A stretch of 64,000 bases of DNA from Lacticaseibacillus pabuli (lineage in GTDB: Bacteria > Bacillota > Bacilli > Lactobacillales > Lactobacillaceae). A program made the position numbers and the translations under genes. This document shows positions 63,382 through 64,000 of the stretch, piece after piece. Each line of letters opens with the position of its first letter. The first letter of the stretch is position 1. The notes under the pieces are model-generated. The model did no database searches and was not told where the DNA came from. It worked only from the letters and a program-made list of their open reading frames with translations. The stretch covers positions 2,356,001 through 2,420,000 of the forward strand of contig NZ_CP117884.1 of NCBI RefSeq assembly GCF_028736235.1. The letters run 5' to 3'.

Positions 63382-63810
63382 CGGTTTTTGTCAGTTAATC
63401 TGGCATTTTCCAGCCAATTTTTGATATTTTCGTTATAATTGGTATAGACGTTTTAAAAAATATTCCGATTTTTTTGAAAGTAGACTTTCTTATCCTCATG
63501 AAAATTACGACAAAGCGCGGTACCAAGGGTTTAAAAGCACATGAAAATTTCATTCACCGGTAACACTAAAAATTGGTATGCTTCTTGTAAAATACTGTTG
63601 CAACGGTCTTTTGCTATGAAAACGGTTTGATTGGTTCTGTTTCACTCACGATGTAAAACCGGTTTGAGAAGAAGTCATGGTACCAATTTATGACTATAAG
63701 TTTTTTAATAGCGGTACGACGGGCTTTATGCGACATCACATTCTATTGAAAAAAGGTACCATTGCACATTTGCATCTTTCAGACATGAAAGCCCAGTCCT
63801 GTCCGATATC
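63382..63810. other. AT-rich, operator-dense intergenic region without a gene
   Basis: About 430 nt. Contains AATTGGTATAGACG (63437-63450), GCGGTACCAAG (63517-63527), AATTGGTATGCT (63571-63582), CATGGTACCAATTT (63676-63689), AAAGGTACCATT (63753-63764) and a cre-like TGAAAACGGTTTGA (63617-63630). No frame with a ribosome-binding site is convincing. Confidence 0.6.
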
Positions 63811-63811
63811 T

Positions 63812-63856
63812 AAAAAAATAGGATGCACATCTCCTTAACGGTGATGTGCATCCTAT
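63812..63856 (-). terminator. Terminator of the gene at the window's right edge
   Basis: ATAGGATGCACATC / GATGTGCATCCTAT stem followed by TTTTTTT on the minus strand. Confidence 0.92.
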
Positions 63857-63894
63857 CAATAATTGTTCGTTTTGTTTGTTACCTAAACCGGTGT

Positions 63895-64000
63895 CTAAGC
63901 CCGACCTGCCTGGACTTCAGCCAACAAGTGCCTGCCGTTCGCCACGCTCTGGCGGAATGCCTTACCGAGCAACAAGGACTTGTCCGCGATGATACTTTGC
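63895..64000 (-). CDS. C-terminal fragment of an unidentified protein
   Basis: The last 34 codons of a minus-strand gene that enters from beyond base 64000, ending QSVANGRHLLAEVQAGRA and TAG. A terminator 38 nt downstream supports it as a real 3' end. Too short to name. Confidence 0.6.
   Translation of the reverse strand, partial: QSIIADKSLLLGKAFRQSVANGRHLLAEVQAGRA

Noticed and set aside
63249..63764. CRISPR-like repeat array
   Set aside because: Motifs are about 10 nt, unevenly spaced and in both orientations, and no cas genes are near; operator sites explain them better.

Overview
The window is a chromosomal segment of a moderately GC-rich lactic acid bacterium of the Lactobacillaceae. 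The evidence is the malolactic locus (mleR, mleS, mleP), KxYKxGKxW signal peptides joined to LPQTGD sortase motifs, DUF805, DUF975 and CsbD proteins, catabolite-response (cre) boxes, and a 16S-23S-5S operon with a short tRNA-free spacer. A high-GC Lacticaseibacillus-like species is plausible, but species cannot be fixed by eye. Most genes, and the rRNA operon, lie on the minus strand.

Layout: 1-6.8 kb has a 5'-truncated cytosine/purine permease, a small membrane protein, an orphan DinJ/RelB-type antitoxin sandwiched between two copies of a structured repeat, and a giant MMPL exporter. 7.0-9.7 kb is the nucleoside operon deoC-deoB-deoD with a cre. 9.8-11.8 kb holds a self-regulated marR-rhodanese pair and small membrane genes. 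11.8-17.3 kb has a GT-C membrane glycosyltransferase and the malolactic cluster. 17.3-23 kb has two candidate structured RNAs, a GNAT, a split ThrE exporter, thioredoxin, an Eis-like acetyltransferase, an esterase and CsbD. 23.1-28.3 kb is the rRNA operon with two promoters and RNase III-type processing stems. 28.4-37.4 kb has a methyltransferase, an ABC-F protein, D-serine dehydratase, paired DUF975 proteins, a GT2, a secreted 3D-domain protein and an LCP ligase. 37.6-48.5 kb has PepF, three paralogous LPxTG surface proteins and a GT4 glycosyltransferase. 48.6-57 kb has a beta-hydroxyacid dehydrogenase, a glycoside-hydrolase-like protein with a perfect cre, a third structured repeat, a metal ABC transporter lacking its binding protein, an aldo/keto reductase and the niacin pair niaP/niaR. 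57-63.2 kb is an N-acetylgalactosamine-type PTS regulon (gntR-agaS-EIIB-EIIC-EIID-EIIA, then nagA), preceded by an operator-dense 660-bp region and the 3' end of one more gene.

How it works together: the last block imports an amino sugar as its 6-phosphate, deacetylates it (NagA) and deaminates/isomerises it (AgaS), under a HutC-type GntR repressor whose probable operators (TTGGTATAGAC-like) occur at gntR and nagA. The deo operon feeds nucleoside pentoses into central metabolism. The mle genes give malolactic fermentation. The LPxTG proteins, GT4, LCP, 3D-domain protein and GT2 form a cell-surface zone.

Most striking non-coding content: (i) three dispersed 169-210 nt elements with different stems that keep their pairing, identical unpaired junction bases and a conserved CUUG tetraloop, each tail-to-tail with a minus-strand gene, which look like an undescribed structured RNA family; (ii) a roughly 200-nt stand-alone RNA with its own promoter, a closing 5'/3' helix and a terminator at 17.5-17.7 kb; (iii) an array of about seven TTGGTAY/GGTACCAA sites upstream of gntR.
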